A stretch of DNA of 64,000 nt, taken from contig CALEYQ010000001.1 of the NCBI GenBank assembly GCA_937924855.1, positions 65,177 through 129,176 of the forward strand. The letters are read 5' to 3'. The notes beneath the pieces were generated by a model, which had not been told where the DNA came from, made no database searches, and was given only the letters and a program-made list of their open reading frames with translations. A program made the position numbers and the translations under genes. Positions 45,697 through 54,062 of this stretch are shown piece after piece. This DNA comes from an uncultured Bacteroidota bacterium. Its GTDB lineage: Bacteria; Bacteroidota; Bacteroidia; JADZBD01. Numbering within the stretch: position 1 is the stretch's first letter; the number at the start of each line of letters is the position of its first letter.

Positions 45697-46152
45697 TTAC
45701 TTGCCGATTAATTCGGTTTTTCCTCCTTTGTCTTCAATGGCTTTTTTTGCCGTGCCGGAAAAGGCATGCGCCTTTACTTCCAGTTTGGATTTTACTTCGC
45801 CGCGACCCAGGATCTTGATCAGATCTTTCTTTCTGGCCAATCCGTTTTCAATCAAAACCTCGGGCGTGATGGCCGTAAGTTTTTTGGCTTCGGAAAGTTT
45901 CTGGATTACATCCAGATTAATACCGTTGTATTCAACGCGGAAAGGGTTTTTAAATCCGAACTTCGGAATTCTACGCTGCAAAGGCATCTGGCCTCCTTCG
46001 TGTCCGAACTTGGCGGAAAAACCGGAGCGTGATTGTGCTCCTTTGTGTCCGCGTGCGGATGTGCCGCCTTTGCCCGAACCTTGTCCGCGGCCGAGTCTTT
46101 TCTTTTGATTTTTTGTGCTGCCCTTGGCAGGTCTAAGTGTGCTCAGTTTCAT
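45697..46152 (-). CDS. rplO: Ribosomal protein uL15
   Basis: Late-assembly 50S protein with the glycine/arginine-rich N-terminal arm (KKRLGRGQGSGKGGTSARGHKG) and the GGQMPLQRRIPKFGF block. Two ATG codons are possible; 46152 (MKLSTLRPA) matches the family start and has GAGG six bases upstream, so it is preferred to 46158. 151 residues. Confidence 0.95.
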   Translation of the reverse strand: MKLSTLRPAKGSTKNQKKRLGRGQGSGKGGTSARGHKGAQSRSGFSAKFGHEGGQMPLQRRIPKFGFKNPFRVEYNGINLDVIQKLSEAKKLTAITPEVLIENGLARKKDLIKILGRGEVKSKLEVKAHAFSGTAKKAIEDKGGKTELIGK

Positions 46153-46168
46153 GGTCATCCTCGCTTAA

Positions 46169-46345
46169 TTACTTTTGTATTTCAACCAGATGTTGAACTT
46201 TTTTTACCATTCCAAGAACCTGGGGAGTAGCTTCAATTTCCACTACCTGGTTCAGTTTTTTAAAACCCAGGGCTTCGATGGTGCGTTTTTGCCTCACCGG
46301 CCGGTCGATCCCGCTTTTTACAAGCTTTAGTTTAATCTTCGCCAT
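46169..46345 (-). CDS. rpmD: Ribosomal protein uL30
   Basis: 58 residues from ATG 46345 (MAKIKLKLVKSGIDRP). The frame is open further upstream to 46378, but that would overlap the end of rpsE and add a non-conserved segment. Conserved RQKRTIEALGFKKLNQ and the end VKKVQHLVEIQK. Between rpsE and rplO. Confidence 0.95.
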   Translation of the reverse strand: MAKIKLKLVKSGIDRPVRQKRTIEALGFKKLNQVVEIEATPQVLGMVKKVQHLVEIQK

Positions 46346-46355
46346 GGTATTTATT

Positions 46356-46877
46356 TTATCCGTTATAAACTTGTTCAATGGAAACGCCTCTGTGCCGTGC
46401 TACGGTATAGGCATCGCGCAATTTGGTCAGGGCATCGATGGTGGCTTTTACCACGTTGTGCGGGTTGGAAGAACCCTGCGACTTGGCAAGTACATCCGTA
46501 ACCCCTACCGATTCAAGTACTGAGCGCATGGCACCACCGGCGATTACTCCGGTTCCGTGCGAAGCAGGCTTCAGATAAATCCGCGATCCGCCGAATTTGC
46601 CATATTGGGCGTGAGGGATGGTGCCTTTAAAAATGGGAACCTTAATCAGGTTCTTCTTGGCATCTTCAATACCCTTGGTGATGGCATCGGTTACTTCCTT
46701 TGCTTTTCCCAAACCGTAACCTACAACACCTTTTTCGTTTCCAACCACAACAATGGCTGAAAAGCTGAATGTTCTTCCGCCCTTGGTTACTTTGGTTACG
46801 CGTTGAACTCCGACCAATTTGTCTTTGAGTTCAATTTCACTTGATTTTACCCTTTTAATATTGCTTGATTTCTCCAT
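46356..46877 (-). CDS. rpsE: Ribosomal protein uS5
   Basis: 173 residues. Decoding-fidelity protein of the small subunit. The double-stranded-RNA-binding-like half has LVGVQRVTKVTKGGRTFSFSAIVVVG; the second half has GTGVIAGGAMRSVLESVGV and GSSNPHNVVKAT. Between rplR and rpmD. Confidence 0.98.
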   Translation of the reverse strand: MEKSSNIKRVKSSEIELKDKLVGVQRVTKVTKGGRTFSFSAIVVVGNEKGVVGYGLGKAKEVTDAITKGIEDAKKNLIKVPIFKGTIPHAQYGKFGGSRIYLKPASHGTGVIAGGAMRSVLESVGVTDVLAKSQGSSNPHNVVKATIDALTKLRDAYTVARHRGVSIEQVYNG

Positions 46878-46896
46878 GTTATAATGAGTTCAGTAT

Positions 46897-47253
46897 TTAA
46901 AATTTAAGGCCTGCTTCGCGTGCTGCATCGGCAAGCGCTTTAACGCGACCGTGATACAGGTATCCGTTCCGGTCGAAACGAACGGTGGATATTCCTTTGG
47001 AAATCGCAATTTCTGCAATTGCCTTTCCCACTTTTTTCGCCTGTTCGGTTTTGTTTTCCTTGCCGGCTTTTTGGTTTTTTTTGAATGAGCCTGCAGCGCA
47101 GATGGTTTTTCCCTGAAGGTCATCAACCAACTGGGCGTATATCTGTTTGTTGCTGCGGAATACAGTAAGCCGGGGTGACTGTGCATCGCCGCTTACAACT
47201 TTCCGGATTCTCATCTTGATCCGGTTCCTTCTATATGATTTGGTAATTGCCAT
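46897..47253 (-). CDS. rplR: Ribosomal protein uL18
   Basis: 118 residues, a 5S-rRNA-binding protein of the central protuberance. Conserved RLTVFRSNKQIYAQLVDD and the C-terminal FDRNGYLYHGRVKALADAAREAGL. Between rplF and rpsE. Confidence 0.98.
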   Translation of the reverse strand: MAITKSYRRNRIKMRIRKVVSGDAQSPRLTVFRSNKQIYAQLVDDLQGKTICAAGSFKKNQKAGKENKTEQAKKVGKAIAEIAISKGISTVRFDRNGYLYHGRVKALADAAREAGLKF

Positions 47254-47275
47254 TGTTATAATTTTTTCAGGTTAA

Positions 47276-47830
47276 TTATTTACCTGCCGCTTTTCCGGCT
47301 TTTCTGCGTAATACTTCATTGGTAAACTTGATACCTTTTCCTTTGTATGGTTCAGGCTTTCTGAGGGAACGGATTTTTGCCGCCACCAGTCCGATAAGTT
47401 GTTTGTCGGCACATTCCATCAGAATGGTCGGGTTCTTACCTTTTTCCTGCATGGTGCTTACCTTAATTTCTTTGGGAAGTTCCATGGCCACGTTGTGCGA
47501 GTAACCCAGCGTAAGTTCCAGCAACTGACCCTTAACGGCAGCACGATATCCTACCCCTACCAGTTCCTGAGACGTTTTGTATCCTTCGGATACACCTACA
47601 ACCATGTTCTGAATGAGTGAGCGGTACATGCCGTGCATGGCTTTGTGACGCTTTTGCTCGGTGGCTCTTTCAAGAACAAGTTCCTTATCGGCAATCTTAA
47701 TTTTGATGGCGCTATCTACAGGCTGGGTTAGTGTACCAAGCTTTCCTTTCACCGTTACCAGGTTTTTGTCGGAGACCGAAATTTCTACTCCGGAAGGGAT
47801 TTCTATAGGTTTTTTACCAATTCGTGACAT
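47276..47830 (-). CDS. rplF: Ribosomal protein uL6
   Basis: 184 residues, two similar alpha/beta domains near the GTPase centre. MSRIGKKPIEIPSGVEI at the start and the signature EPYKGKGIKFTNEVLRRKAGKAAGK at the end. Between rpsH and rplR. Confidence 0.98.
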   Translation of the reverse strand: MSRIGKKPIEIPSGVEISVSDKNLVTVKGKLGTLTQPVDSAIKIKIADKELVLERATEQKRHKAMHGMYRSLIQNMVVGVSEGYKTSQELVGVGYRAAVKGQLLELTLGYSHNVAMELPKEIKVSTMQEKGKNPTILMECADKQLIGLVAAKIRSLRKPEPYKGKGIKFTNEVLRRKAGKAAGK

Positions 47831-47842
47831 TGCTTCTGGGTA

Positions 47843-48238
47843 TTAATAAACGTAACACAATATTTCTCCACCCACATTTTCCTTGCGGGCTTCTTTATCG
47901 GTCATTACTCCCTTTGAAGTGGAGATAATGGCAATTCCCAGTCCGTTCAATACACGGGGCAGGGAAGTGGATCCGGTATATTTACGCAAGCCGGGCGATG
48001 AAATGCGCTGCAGTTTGCGAATAGCCGATTCACGGGTCTGGGGGTGGTATTTAAGGGCTATTTTAATATTGCCCTGGGGACCCACATTCTCAAATTTATA
48101 ATTGAGGATGTACCCTTTTTCGTGAAGGATTTTAGTCATGGCCTTTTTCAGGTTGGAGGCGGGAATTTCTACCACCTGATGATTGGCTTTAATTGCATTC
48201 CTGAGACGGGTCAGGTAATCTGAAATTGGATCTGTCAT
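47843..48238 (-). CDS. rpsH: Ribosomal protein uS8
   Basis: 131 residues. Central-domain assembly protein and, in known cases, translational repressor of the spc operon. MTDPISDYLTRLRNAIKANH at the start and GIAIISTSKGVMTDKEARKENVGGEILCYVY at the end fit the family. Between rpsN and rplF. Confidence 0.98.
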   Translation of the reverse strand: MTDPISDYLTRLRNAIKANHQVVEIPASNLKKAMTKILHEKGYILNYKFENVGPQGNIKIALKYHPQTRESAIRKLQRISSPGLRKYTGSTSLPRVLNGLGIAIISTSKGVMTDKEARKENVGGEILCYVY

Positions 48239-48292
48239 TTTTTTGTTTTTAATATCTTATCCCGCGTACAGGATAATTATACTTAGTTTTTT

Positions 48293-48562
48293 TTACCAGC
48301 TGGCTTTAGTTACTCCGGGGATTTTTCCCATGAGGGCCATTTCACGGAACATGTTCCGGCAAAGGCCGAACTGACGGATATAACCTCTGGGCCTTCCGGT
48401 TAATTTGCAGCGGTTGCGCATTCTTACCGGAGATGAATTCCGGGGCAGTTTGCTCAGACCGATATAATCGCCGGCGGCTTTCAGCTCTTCTCTTTTCTTT
48501 TCGTATTTGGCAACAAGTTTGGCTCTTTTAACCTCCCTTGCTTTCATTGATTCTTTAGCCAT
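48293..48562 (-). CDS. rpsN: Ribosomal protein uS14, zinc-free form
   Basis: 89 residues, the longer form lacking the CxxC pairs of the 61-residue zinc-binding S14. Conserved LPRNSSPVRMRNRCKLTGRPRGYIRQFGLCR and the C-terminal GVTKASW. Between rplE and rpsH. Confidence 0.98.
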   Translation of the reverse strand: MAKESMKAREVKRAKLVAKYEKKREELKAAGDYIGLSKLPRNSSPVRMRNRCKLTGRPRGYIRQFGLCRNMFREMALMGKIPGVTKASW

Positions 48563-48580
48563 TTATCTGCTTTGGTTTTA

Positions 48581-49147
48581 TTATTTTTTTAAATTTTTGA
48601 AGGGCATTCCGAATTCACGTAGGAGTGCAAAAGCTTCTTCGTCGTTGTCGGCTGAGGTAACAAAAGTGATATCCATTCCCAGAATCTTGTTCACCTTATC
48701 GATGTTGATTTCAGGGAAAATAATCTGTTCGGTTACGCCCAGGGTATAGTTGCCGTTTCCGTCGAAACCTTTTTCGCTGATACCGCGGAAGTCACGGATA
48801 CGTGGCAGGGCCGCAGAGATCAAACGATCGAGGAATTCGTACATCATGGTTCCGCGCAGGGTAACTTTAACACCGATGGGAACCCCTTTTCTCAGTTTGA
48901 AGTTCGAAATATCCTTTTTCGAAATGGTAGCAACGGCTTTCTGACCGGTAATGGCCGAAAGTTCCTGAATGGCACCATCGATTAATTTTTTGTCGGTAAC
49001 CGCATCACCGATTCCCTGGTTGATACAGATTTTTTCAAGTTTGGGAACCTGCATGGGTGAGGAATATTGAAATTCCTGCTTCAATGCGGGCATTACCTTG
49101 TTCAGGTAATGATCTTTCAGTCTGGGTTTGATAACAGTTGTTGCCAT
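48581..49147 (-). CDS. rplE: Ribosomal protein uL5
   Basis: 188 residues, 5S rRNA-binding protein contacting P-site tRNA. Signature KLEKICINQGIGDAV and GLGLTEQ-like YTLGVTEQIIFPEI. The start overlaps the rplX stop by one base (TAATG), and a strong Shine-Dalgarno lies in the last codons of rplX, one of only a few in this block. Confidence 0.98.
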   Translation of the reverse strand: MATTVIKPRLKDHYLNKVMPALKQEFQYSSPMQVPKLEKICINQGIGDAVTDKKLIDGAIQELSAITGQKAVATISKKDISNFKLRKGVPIGVKVTLRGTMMYEFLDRLISAALPRIRDFRGISEKGFDGNGNYTLGVTEQIIFPEINIDKVNKILGMDITFVTSADNDEEAFALLREFGMPFKNLKK

Positions 49148-49470
49148 TATTTAATTACCTCCTTTGACTTTTTGGAAATGCGAACCAGTTTTCCGGTTTT
49201 TTCATCCAGGGTTCTGCCTACGCGTGTTGGGTTTCCGGCAGCATCGAGTAATGCCAGGTTGGAAACATTCACGGGAGCTTCTTTTTTTACGATGCCGCCC
49301 TGAGGGTTTTTAGAGTTGGGTTTGGTGTGGCGGGAAACAAGGTTAATGCCTTCCACCAGTGCCGTGCCCTTCTTAAGGTCCATGAAAATCACTTTCCCTT
49401 TCTTTCCTTTATAGTTGCCGGAAAGAACCTGAACCTGATCGCCTTTTTTGATTTTATATTTTGGTTTCAT
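49147..49470 (-). CDS. rplX: Ribosomal protein uL24
   Basis: 107 residues with the KOW motif (KKGDQVQVLSGNYKGKKGKV). Assembly-initiating large-subunit protein near the exit tunnel. Its last codons contain the Shine-Dalgarno of rplE. Confidence 0.97.
   Translation of the reverse strand: MKPKYKIKKGDQVQVLSGNYKGKKGKVIFMDLKKGTALVEGINLVSRHTKPNSKNPQGGIVKKEAPVNVSNLALLDAAGNPTRVGRTLDEKTGKLVRISKKSKEVIK
49158..49162 (-). promoter_or_regulatory. Shine-Dalgarno of rplE
   Basis: Minus-strand AAAGGAGGTAA with 10 bases from GGAGG to the rplE ATG, inside the end of rplX. Notable because the other start regions I read here, apart from fusA and a shorter GAGG before rplO, lack such a sequence. Confidence 0.8.
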
Positions 49471-49488
49471 TTTCTGGTTTGTTAAAAA

Positions 49489-49857
49489 TTAAAGTACTTC
49501 CGGAGCCAGTGAAACAATCTTCATGTATTGTTTTTCCCGAAGTTCCCGTGCAACGGGACCGAAAATACGCGTGCCTCTGAGTTCGTCCTGGGCATTCAGC
49601 AATACAATAGCGTTATCATCGAAGCGGATATAGGATCCGTCGGCGCGTTTAATTTCTTTTTTGGTTCGTACCACCACAGCCTTGGAAATAGAACCTTTTT
49701 TTACGCCACCTGAAGGAAGGGCGTTCTTAATGGTAACTACAATGGTATCGCCAATGGAGGCATATCTCCTGCGGGTACCACCGAGTACGCGGATGCAAAG
49801 TGCTTCTTTCGCACCGCTGTTGTCGGCTACAACCAATCTGGATTCCTGCTGTATCAT
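49489..49857 (-). CDS. rplN: Ribosomal protein uL14
   Basis: 122 residues. MIQQESRLVVADNSGAKEALCIRVLGG and the end ELREKQYMKIVSLAPEVL are the conserved ends. Lies at the 50S-30S interface. Between rpsQ and rplX. Confidence 0.98.
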   Translation of the reverse strand: MIQQESRLVVADNSGAKEALCIRVLGGTRRRYASIGDTIVVTIKNALPSGGVKKGSISKAVVVRTKKEIKRADGSYIRFDDNAIVLLNAQDELRGTRIFGPVARELREKQYMKIVSLAPEVL

Positions 49858-49880
49858 TTGTCTATGAGGATTTTAAAATA

Positions 49881-50135
49881 TTATTTAGCTTTTTCCACAA
49901 TTTCTACCAGGCGCCACCTTTTGTTTTTACTCAAAGGGCGTGTTTCCATGATGGTCACGGTATCACCAATGCCCGACTCATTTTTTTCATCGTGAGCCAT
50001 AAACGTAGAGGTCCGTTTAACGAACTTTCCGTATTTGGGATGCTTTACCTTTCTTTCTACGGAAACAACAATGGTTTTATTCATTTTGTTGCTGGTAACG
50101 ATTCCCGTTTTTTCTTTTCTTCTTTTCCTTTCCAT
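49881..50135 (-). CDS. rpsQ: Ribosomal protein uS17
   Basis: 84 residues, OB-fold 16S-binding protein. Conserved KTGIVTSNKMNKTIVVSVERKVKHPKYGK and the end GDTVTIMETRPLSKNKRWRLVEIVEK. Between rpmC and rplN. Confidence 0.98.
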   Translation of the reverse strand: MERKRRKEKTGIVTSNKMNKTIVVSVERKVKHPKYGKFVKRTSTFMAHDEKNESGIGDTVTIMETRPLSKNKRWRLVEIVEKAK

Positions 50136-50140
50136 GGATG

Positions 50141-50350
50141 TTATGCCTTGGTTTCTTGTTCTTTAATCTCTCTTGCCCTGAGTTCTGTTGCCAGGCGGGC
50201 AATGAATTTCCTGGCGTCTCTCAATTTGATCGGGTTATCGATCGGAGAAACGGAATGATTGGCGCTTAACCTGTCCAGGTTTTCTTTTTCCTGGATTAAT
50301 TTATCTTTCAGGTCGCTGGTGGATAGATCCTTTATATCTTTTGCTTTCAT
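50141..50350 (-). CDS. rpmC: Ribosomal protein uL29
   Basis: 69 residues, two long helices. Family end DNPIKLRDARKFIARLATELRAREI is clear. Near the exit tunnel, contacts the chaperone trigger factor in known ribosomes. Between rplP and rpsQ. Confidence 0.95.
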   Translation of the reverse strand: MKAKDIKDLSTSDLKDKLIQEKENLDRLSANHSVSPIDNPIKLRDARKFIARLATELRAREIKEQETKA

Positions 50351-50359
50351 AGCCTGTTA

Positions 50360-50791
50360 TTAAGCAGTTTTTTCTTCAACATAATCTCTGCGCACGACAA
50401 ACTTTACCGGAATGGGAAGTTTTTGTGCCGCCAGTCGAAGGGCTTCCTTGGCAACAGCCAATGGCACTCCTTCTGCTTCGATGAGCATTCTTCCGGGTTT
50501 CACAACGGCTACCCAGTATTCAGGGGCTCCTTTTCCTTTACCCATCCTCACCTCGGCCGGCTTTTTGGTAATTGGTTTATCCGGAAACACGCGAATCCAT
50601 ACTTGTCCCTCACGCTTCATGAAACGGGTAATAGCTACCCTGGCTGCTTCAATCTGACGTGCGGTTACCCAGGAGGTTTTGAGGGCCTTGATTCCGAAGG
50701 AACCGAAAGCAAGCTCAGCACCTCTCTTGGTGTTCCCTTTGGGAACCATCTTGTGCATTTTCCTGTACTTTGTTCGTTTGGGCTGTAACAT
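50360..50791 (-). CDS. rplP: Ribosomal protein uL16
   Basis: 143 residues. Organises the A-site region of the peptidyl-transferase centre. MLQPKRTKYRKMHKMVPKGNTKRG at the start and VWIRVFPDKPITKKPAEVRMGKGKGAPEYWVAVV in the middle are typical. Between rpsC and rpmC. Confidence 0.98.
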   Translation of the reverse strand: MLQPKRTKYRKMHKMVPKGNTKRGAELAFGSFGIKALKTSWVTARQIEAARVAITRFMKREGQVWIRVFPDKPITKKPAEVRMGKGKGAPEYWVAVVKPGRMLIEAEGVPLAVAKEALRLAAQKLPIPVKFVVRRDYVEEKTA

Positions 50792-50819
50792 TTTTAATCT
50801 ATATTATCCGGTCAAACAA

Positions 50820-51551
50820 TTAGTCTTTTTTCTTGCGTTGCTTGGAGAAACCGCCTTTAGGTTGTGTAGGGGCTTTTTTCTCGTTGGCATTTCCAATATT
50901 GGGCGATAAGTCGCGCTTTCCGAAAACTTCGCCACGGCAAATCCAGCACTTAACGCCAATGCGTCCGTATGTGGTATGGGCTTCAGCTACGGCATAATCG
51001 ATATCGGCCCGGAAGGTGTGAAGAGGTACTCTTCCTTCCTTGTATTCTTCCATACGGGCAATCTCTGCACCTGCCAATCGTCCGGAAACACGAATCTTAA
51101 TTCCTTCGGCACCCATACGCATGGTGCTGGCTACCGACATTTTCATGGCACGCTTGAAAGAAATTCTTCCTTCAATCTGACGGGCAATGCTATCGGCCAC
51201 GAGACGGGCGTCGAGCTCAGGTCTTTTGATTTCAAAGATGTTGATCTGAACTTCTTTCTTGGTGAACTTCTTCAGCTCTTCCTTGATTTTGTCAACTTCC
51301 TTTCCGCCTTTACCAATGATAATTCCCGGCCGCGCAGTGTGGATGGTAAGCGTGGTAAGGGGTTTATTGGTTCCGGTTCTTTCGATTACAATTTTGGAAA
51401 TGCTTCCCTTGGGAAGACGTGCCTTAATGTAATTGCGGATTTTTTCGTCCTCAACCAGTTTGTCGGAATAATTTCTTCCTCCAAACCAGTTGGAGTCCCA
51501 TCCTTTAATTATTCCCAAACGATTCCCAATGGGGTTAGCTTTTTGTCCCAT
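50820..51551 (-). CDS. rpsC: Ribosomal protein uS3
   Basis: 243 residues. mRNA-entry-channel protein with a KH domain (HTARPGIIIGKGGKEVDKIKEEL) and the C-terminal domain with GRLAGAEIARMEEYKEGRVPLHTFRADIDY. The last ~25 residues are a basic, Gly-rich tail. Between rplV and rplP. Confidence 0.98.
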   Translation of the reverse strand: MGQKANPIGNRLGIIKGWDSNWFGGRNYSDKLVEDEKIRNYIKARLPKGSISKIVIERTGTNKPLTTLTIHTARPGIIIGKGGKEVDKIKEELKKFTKKEVQINIFEIKRPELDARLVADSIARQIEGRISFKRAMKMSVASTMRMGAEGIKIRVSGRLAGAEIARMEEYKEGRVPLHTFRADIDYAVAEAHTTYGRIGVKCWICRGEVFGKRDLSPNIGNANEKKAPTQPKGGFSKQRKKKD

Positions 51552-51555
51552 ACTA

Positions 51556-51963
51556 TTATTCTTTTTCTGAAGTTTCTACTGTGTCTACAAACAAGGTTAC
51601 ATGATTCGAGCGCTTCCGGATCCTGTGGGCTCTTCCCTGAGGAGCTGTGCGAAGGCGCTTTAAAATGAAGCCACCGTCGACCTGAATTTTTGTGATTACA
51701 AGGTTTCCGGTATCAGCACGGTTTCCTGATTTTGCTTCGTAGTTGGCAATGGCCGAGCTAAGAAGTTTTTCAAGACGGCCTGCGGCTTCTTTCTTGGTGA
51801 ACTTTAAAATTCCCAGTGCTTTATGAACTTCCTGTCCGCGGATCAGATCGGCCACCAAACGCATTTTTGTAGGCGAAGTGGGGCAATTTCTGAGGATTGC
51901 GTAGTAGTTAGTTTTTCTTTTCTCTTTCAGCTTTTCAGCCATTTCTTTTTTTCTGGACGACAT
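51556..51963 (-). CDS. rplV: Ribosomal protein uL22
   Basis: 135 residues. Its long hairpin lines the exit tunnel and is a macrolide-resistance site in other bacteria; no unusual residues are seen. Conserved SPTKMRLVADLIRGQEVHKALGIL and the end GRAHRIRKRSNHVTLFV. An N-terminal charged extension (about 17 residues) precedes the core. Confidence 0.97.
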   Translation of the reverse strand: MSSRKKEMAEKLKEKRKTNYYAILRNCPTSPTKMRLVADLIRGQEVHKALGILKFTKKEAAGRLEKLLSSAIANYEAKSGNRADTGNLVITKIQVDGGFILKRLRTAPQGRAHRIRKRSNHVTLFVDTVETSEKE

Positions 51964-51984
51964 TTTCCCAAAAATTTAAATTAG

Positions 51985-52269
51985 TTAAGCGGCTCCTGAT
52001 ACCTTGTTTTTATTTCCTGAGTGGCCTCTGAAAACACGGGTGGGAGCGAATTCTCCCAATTTGTGTCCAACCATGTTTTCAGTAACATACACGGGAATAA
52101 ATTTGTTGCCATTGTGCACGGCAAGAGTAAGTCCCACAAACTCGGGGGAAATTACCGACCGGCGCGACCAGGTTTTGATAACCTGTTTTTTGCCGGATGC
52201 CTGCATTTTGCTCACTTTATCCATAAGGTGAGCGTCGATGAATGGTCCTTTTTTAAGTGATCTAGCCAT
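51985..52269 (-). CDS. rpsS: Ribosomal protein uS19
   Basis: 94 residues. Head protein next to S13. MARSLKKGPFIDAHLMDKV and the C-terminal GHKLGEFAPTRVFRGHSGNK are diagnostic. Between rplB and rplV. Confidence 0.98.
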   Translation of the reverse strand: MARSLKKGPFIDAHLMDKVSKMQASGKKQVIKTWSRRSVISPEFVGLTLAVHNGNKFIPVYVTENMVGHKLGEFAPTRVFRGHSGNKNKVSGAA

Positions 52270-52271
52270 TT

Positions 52272-53105
52272 TTATTTATTTCTTTTCTTTTTTCTTTCCA
52301 GGATATAGCGGTTCGATGCTTTCTTCTTGTAGCGGGTTTTCAGGCCTTTTGCCTTCAGTCCTTTTCTTGACCTTGGGTGACCTCCGCTGGCCCTTCCTTC
52401 ACCACCGCCCATTGGGTGATCAACCGGATTCATGGCCACACCTCTGTTGCGGGGCCTTCTTCCAAGCCATCTTCTGCGACCGGCTTTTCCGTGAACTTCA
52501 AGGTTGTTATCGGGGTTGGATACGGAACCAATAGTTGCCATGCAGGTGGTAAGAATCATGCGAAGTTCACCGGAAGGCATTCTCAGCACCGCGAATTTTC
52601 CTTCACGGGCAGTAAGCTGTGCATAAGAACCGGCACTGCGGGCAAGAACACCTCCCTGACCGGGACGCAGTTCAATGTTGTGAACCAGGGTTCCCAATGG
52701 AACATCCTTCAGGCTCATGCAGTTTCCAACATCCGGAGTTGCTTTACCCCCCGAAATGATGGTTTGTCCAACCTCAATTCCGGCAGGAGCAATGATGTAT
52801 CGCTTTTCTCCATCTTTATAATGAACCAAAGCAATAAATGCCGAGCGGTTAGGGTCGTACTCAACGGTTTTAACAACACCGGGTATATCGAACTTGTTTC
52901 TTTTGAAGTCGATAACACGGTAGCGCTTTTTATGACCGCCGCCGATGTAGCGCATGGTCATTTTTCCGGAACTGTTTCTTCCGCCGCTTCTTTTGATCGG
53001 TTTCAATAAACTCTTTTCAGGGCTATCGGTAGTAAGCTCAGCATAGCTGTTGGCGAGCTTAAATCGGCTAGCGGGGGAAAGAGGTCTGAATTTTCGTAGT
53101 GCCAT
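52272..53105 (-). CDS. rplB: Ribosomal protein uL2
   Basis: 277 residues. Needed for subunit joining and peptidyl transfer. Conserved GGGHKKRYRVIDFKRNK, the GVAMNPVDHPMGGGEGR loop near the active centre and the basic end. The stop lies 2 bases from the rpsS start. Confidence 0.98.
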   Translation of the reverse strand: MALRKFRPLSPASRFKLANSYAELTTDSPEKSLLKPIKRSGGRNSSGKMTMRYIGGGHKKRYRVIDFKRNKFDIPGVVKTVEYDPNRSAFIALVHYKDGEKRYIIAPAGIEVGQTIISGGKATPDVGNCMSLKDVPLGTLVHNIELRPGQGGVLARSAGSYAQLTAREGKFAVLRMPSGELRMILTTCMATIGSVSNPDNNLEVHGKAGRRRWLGRRPRNRGVAMNPVDHPMGGGEGRASGGHPRSRKGLKAKGLKTRYKKKASNRYILERKKKRNK

Positions 53106-53116
53106 TTTCTATTCTG

Positions 53117-53407
53117 TTAGATACTGCTGAAAAAATCTATGGTTTCGCCCTTCTTCAGGGTAACAATTGCTTTTTTGTGCCTTTTAACGCGTCCGAAAAC
53201 CACACCGCCGCGGGTGTTACGGGATTTGATTTTTCCGTTGGCGTTCATCGTGTTTACTGCGGTAACGTTTACACCGTAAGCCTTTTCAACCGCATTCTTA
53301 ATCTGGATCTTGTTGGCTTTACTGTGCACGATAAAGGCATAGTTTCCGAGTTTTTCACTCAGGCCCGTCATTTTTTCGGTAATTACCGGTTTGATTAAAA
53401 TCCCCAT
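53117..53407 (-). CDS. rplW: Ribosomal protein uL23
   Basis: 96 residues. Exit-tunnel rim protein, docking site for trigger factor and SRP. Conserved KPVITEKMTGLSEKLGNYAFIV and IKNAVEKAYGVNVTAVNTM. One base separates it from rplD. Confidence 0.97.
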   Translation of the reverse strand: MGILIKPVITEKMTGLSEKLGNYAFIVHSKANKIQIKNAVEKAYGVNVTAVNTMNANGKIKSRNTRGGVVFGRVKRHKKAIVTLKKGETIDFFSSI

Positions 53408-53408
53408 T

Positions 53409-54041
53409 TTATTTTTCGCTTAAAATGTTTTCGATAGTTTTTATGCTGCTTTCGGTCAACACCAGTGAGCTGGCATTCAGAATGTCGTAGGTGTTGAGGT
53501 CGTTGGCCATTACCACTTTGGTGCCTTTGATGTTGCGGCTGGAAAGCACCACGTTTTTACGCGATTCGTGAATAACTACCAGCGACTTTTTATTGTGCAC
53601 TTCAAGGTTGCGCAGAATTTCCGCGTAGTTTTTTGTTTTGGGTGTATCCAGTTTTAGATCTTCCATGATATTGATGTCGTTTTCGCGGGCCTTATAAGAC
53701 TGGGCCGATTTATTGGCCAGTTGCTTCACCTTTTGGTTAAGCTTGAAAGAGTAATCTTTGGGTCTTGGACCAAAAATCCGGCCTCCGCCGCGAAAGATTG
53801 GGTTTTTAATACTTCCTGCACGGGCACCGCCGGTTCCCTTCTGGCGCTTCAGCTTTTTGGTGCTGCCGGAAATTTCATTTCTTTCTTTGGATTTATGGGT
53901 TCCCTGACGCTGATTGGCCAGGTATTGCTTTACATCCAGGTAAATGGCGTGGTCGTTGGGTTCAATACCAAAAACTCCGGCATCAAGGGTTACCTTTTTG
54001 CTGGTTTTTTTACCGTCTGTTTTAAAAACACTTAATTCCAT
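53409..54041 (-). CDS. rplD: Ribosomal protein uL4
   Basis: 210 residues. Its extended loop (STKKLKRQKGTGGARAGSIKNPIFRGGG) reaches the exit tunnel; in E. coli L4 also represses the S10 operon, a role that may or may not hold here. Between rplC and rplW. Confidence 0.98.
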   Translation of the reverse strand: MELSVFKTDGKKTSKKVTLDAGVFGIEPNDHAIYLDVKQYLANQRQGTHKSKERNEISGSTKKLKRQKGTGGARAGSIKNPIFRGGGRIFGPRPKDYSFKLNQKVKQLANKSAQSYKARENDINIMEDLKLDTPKTKNYAEILRNLEVHNKKSLVVIHESRKNVVLSSRNIKGTKVVMANDLNTYDILNASSLVLTESSIKTIENILSEK

Positions 54042-54062
54042 GGTATGGATAATTTATTCCAA

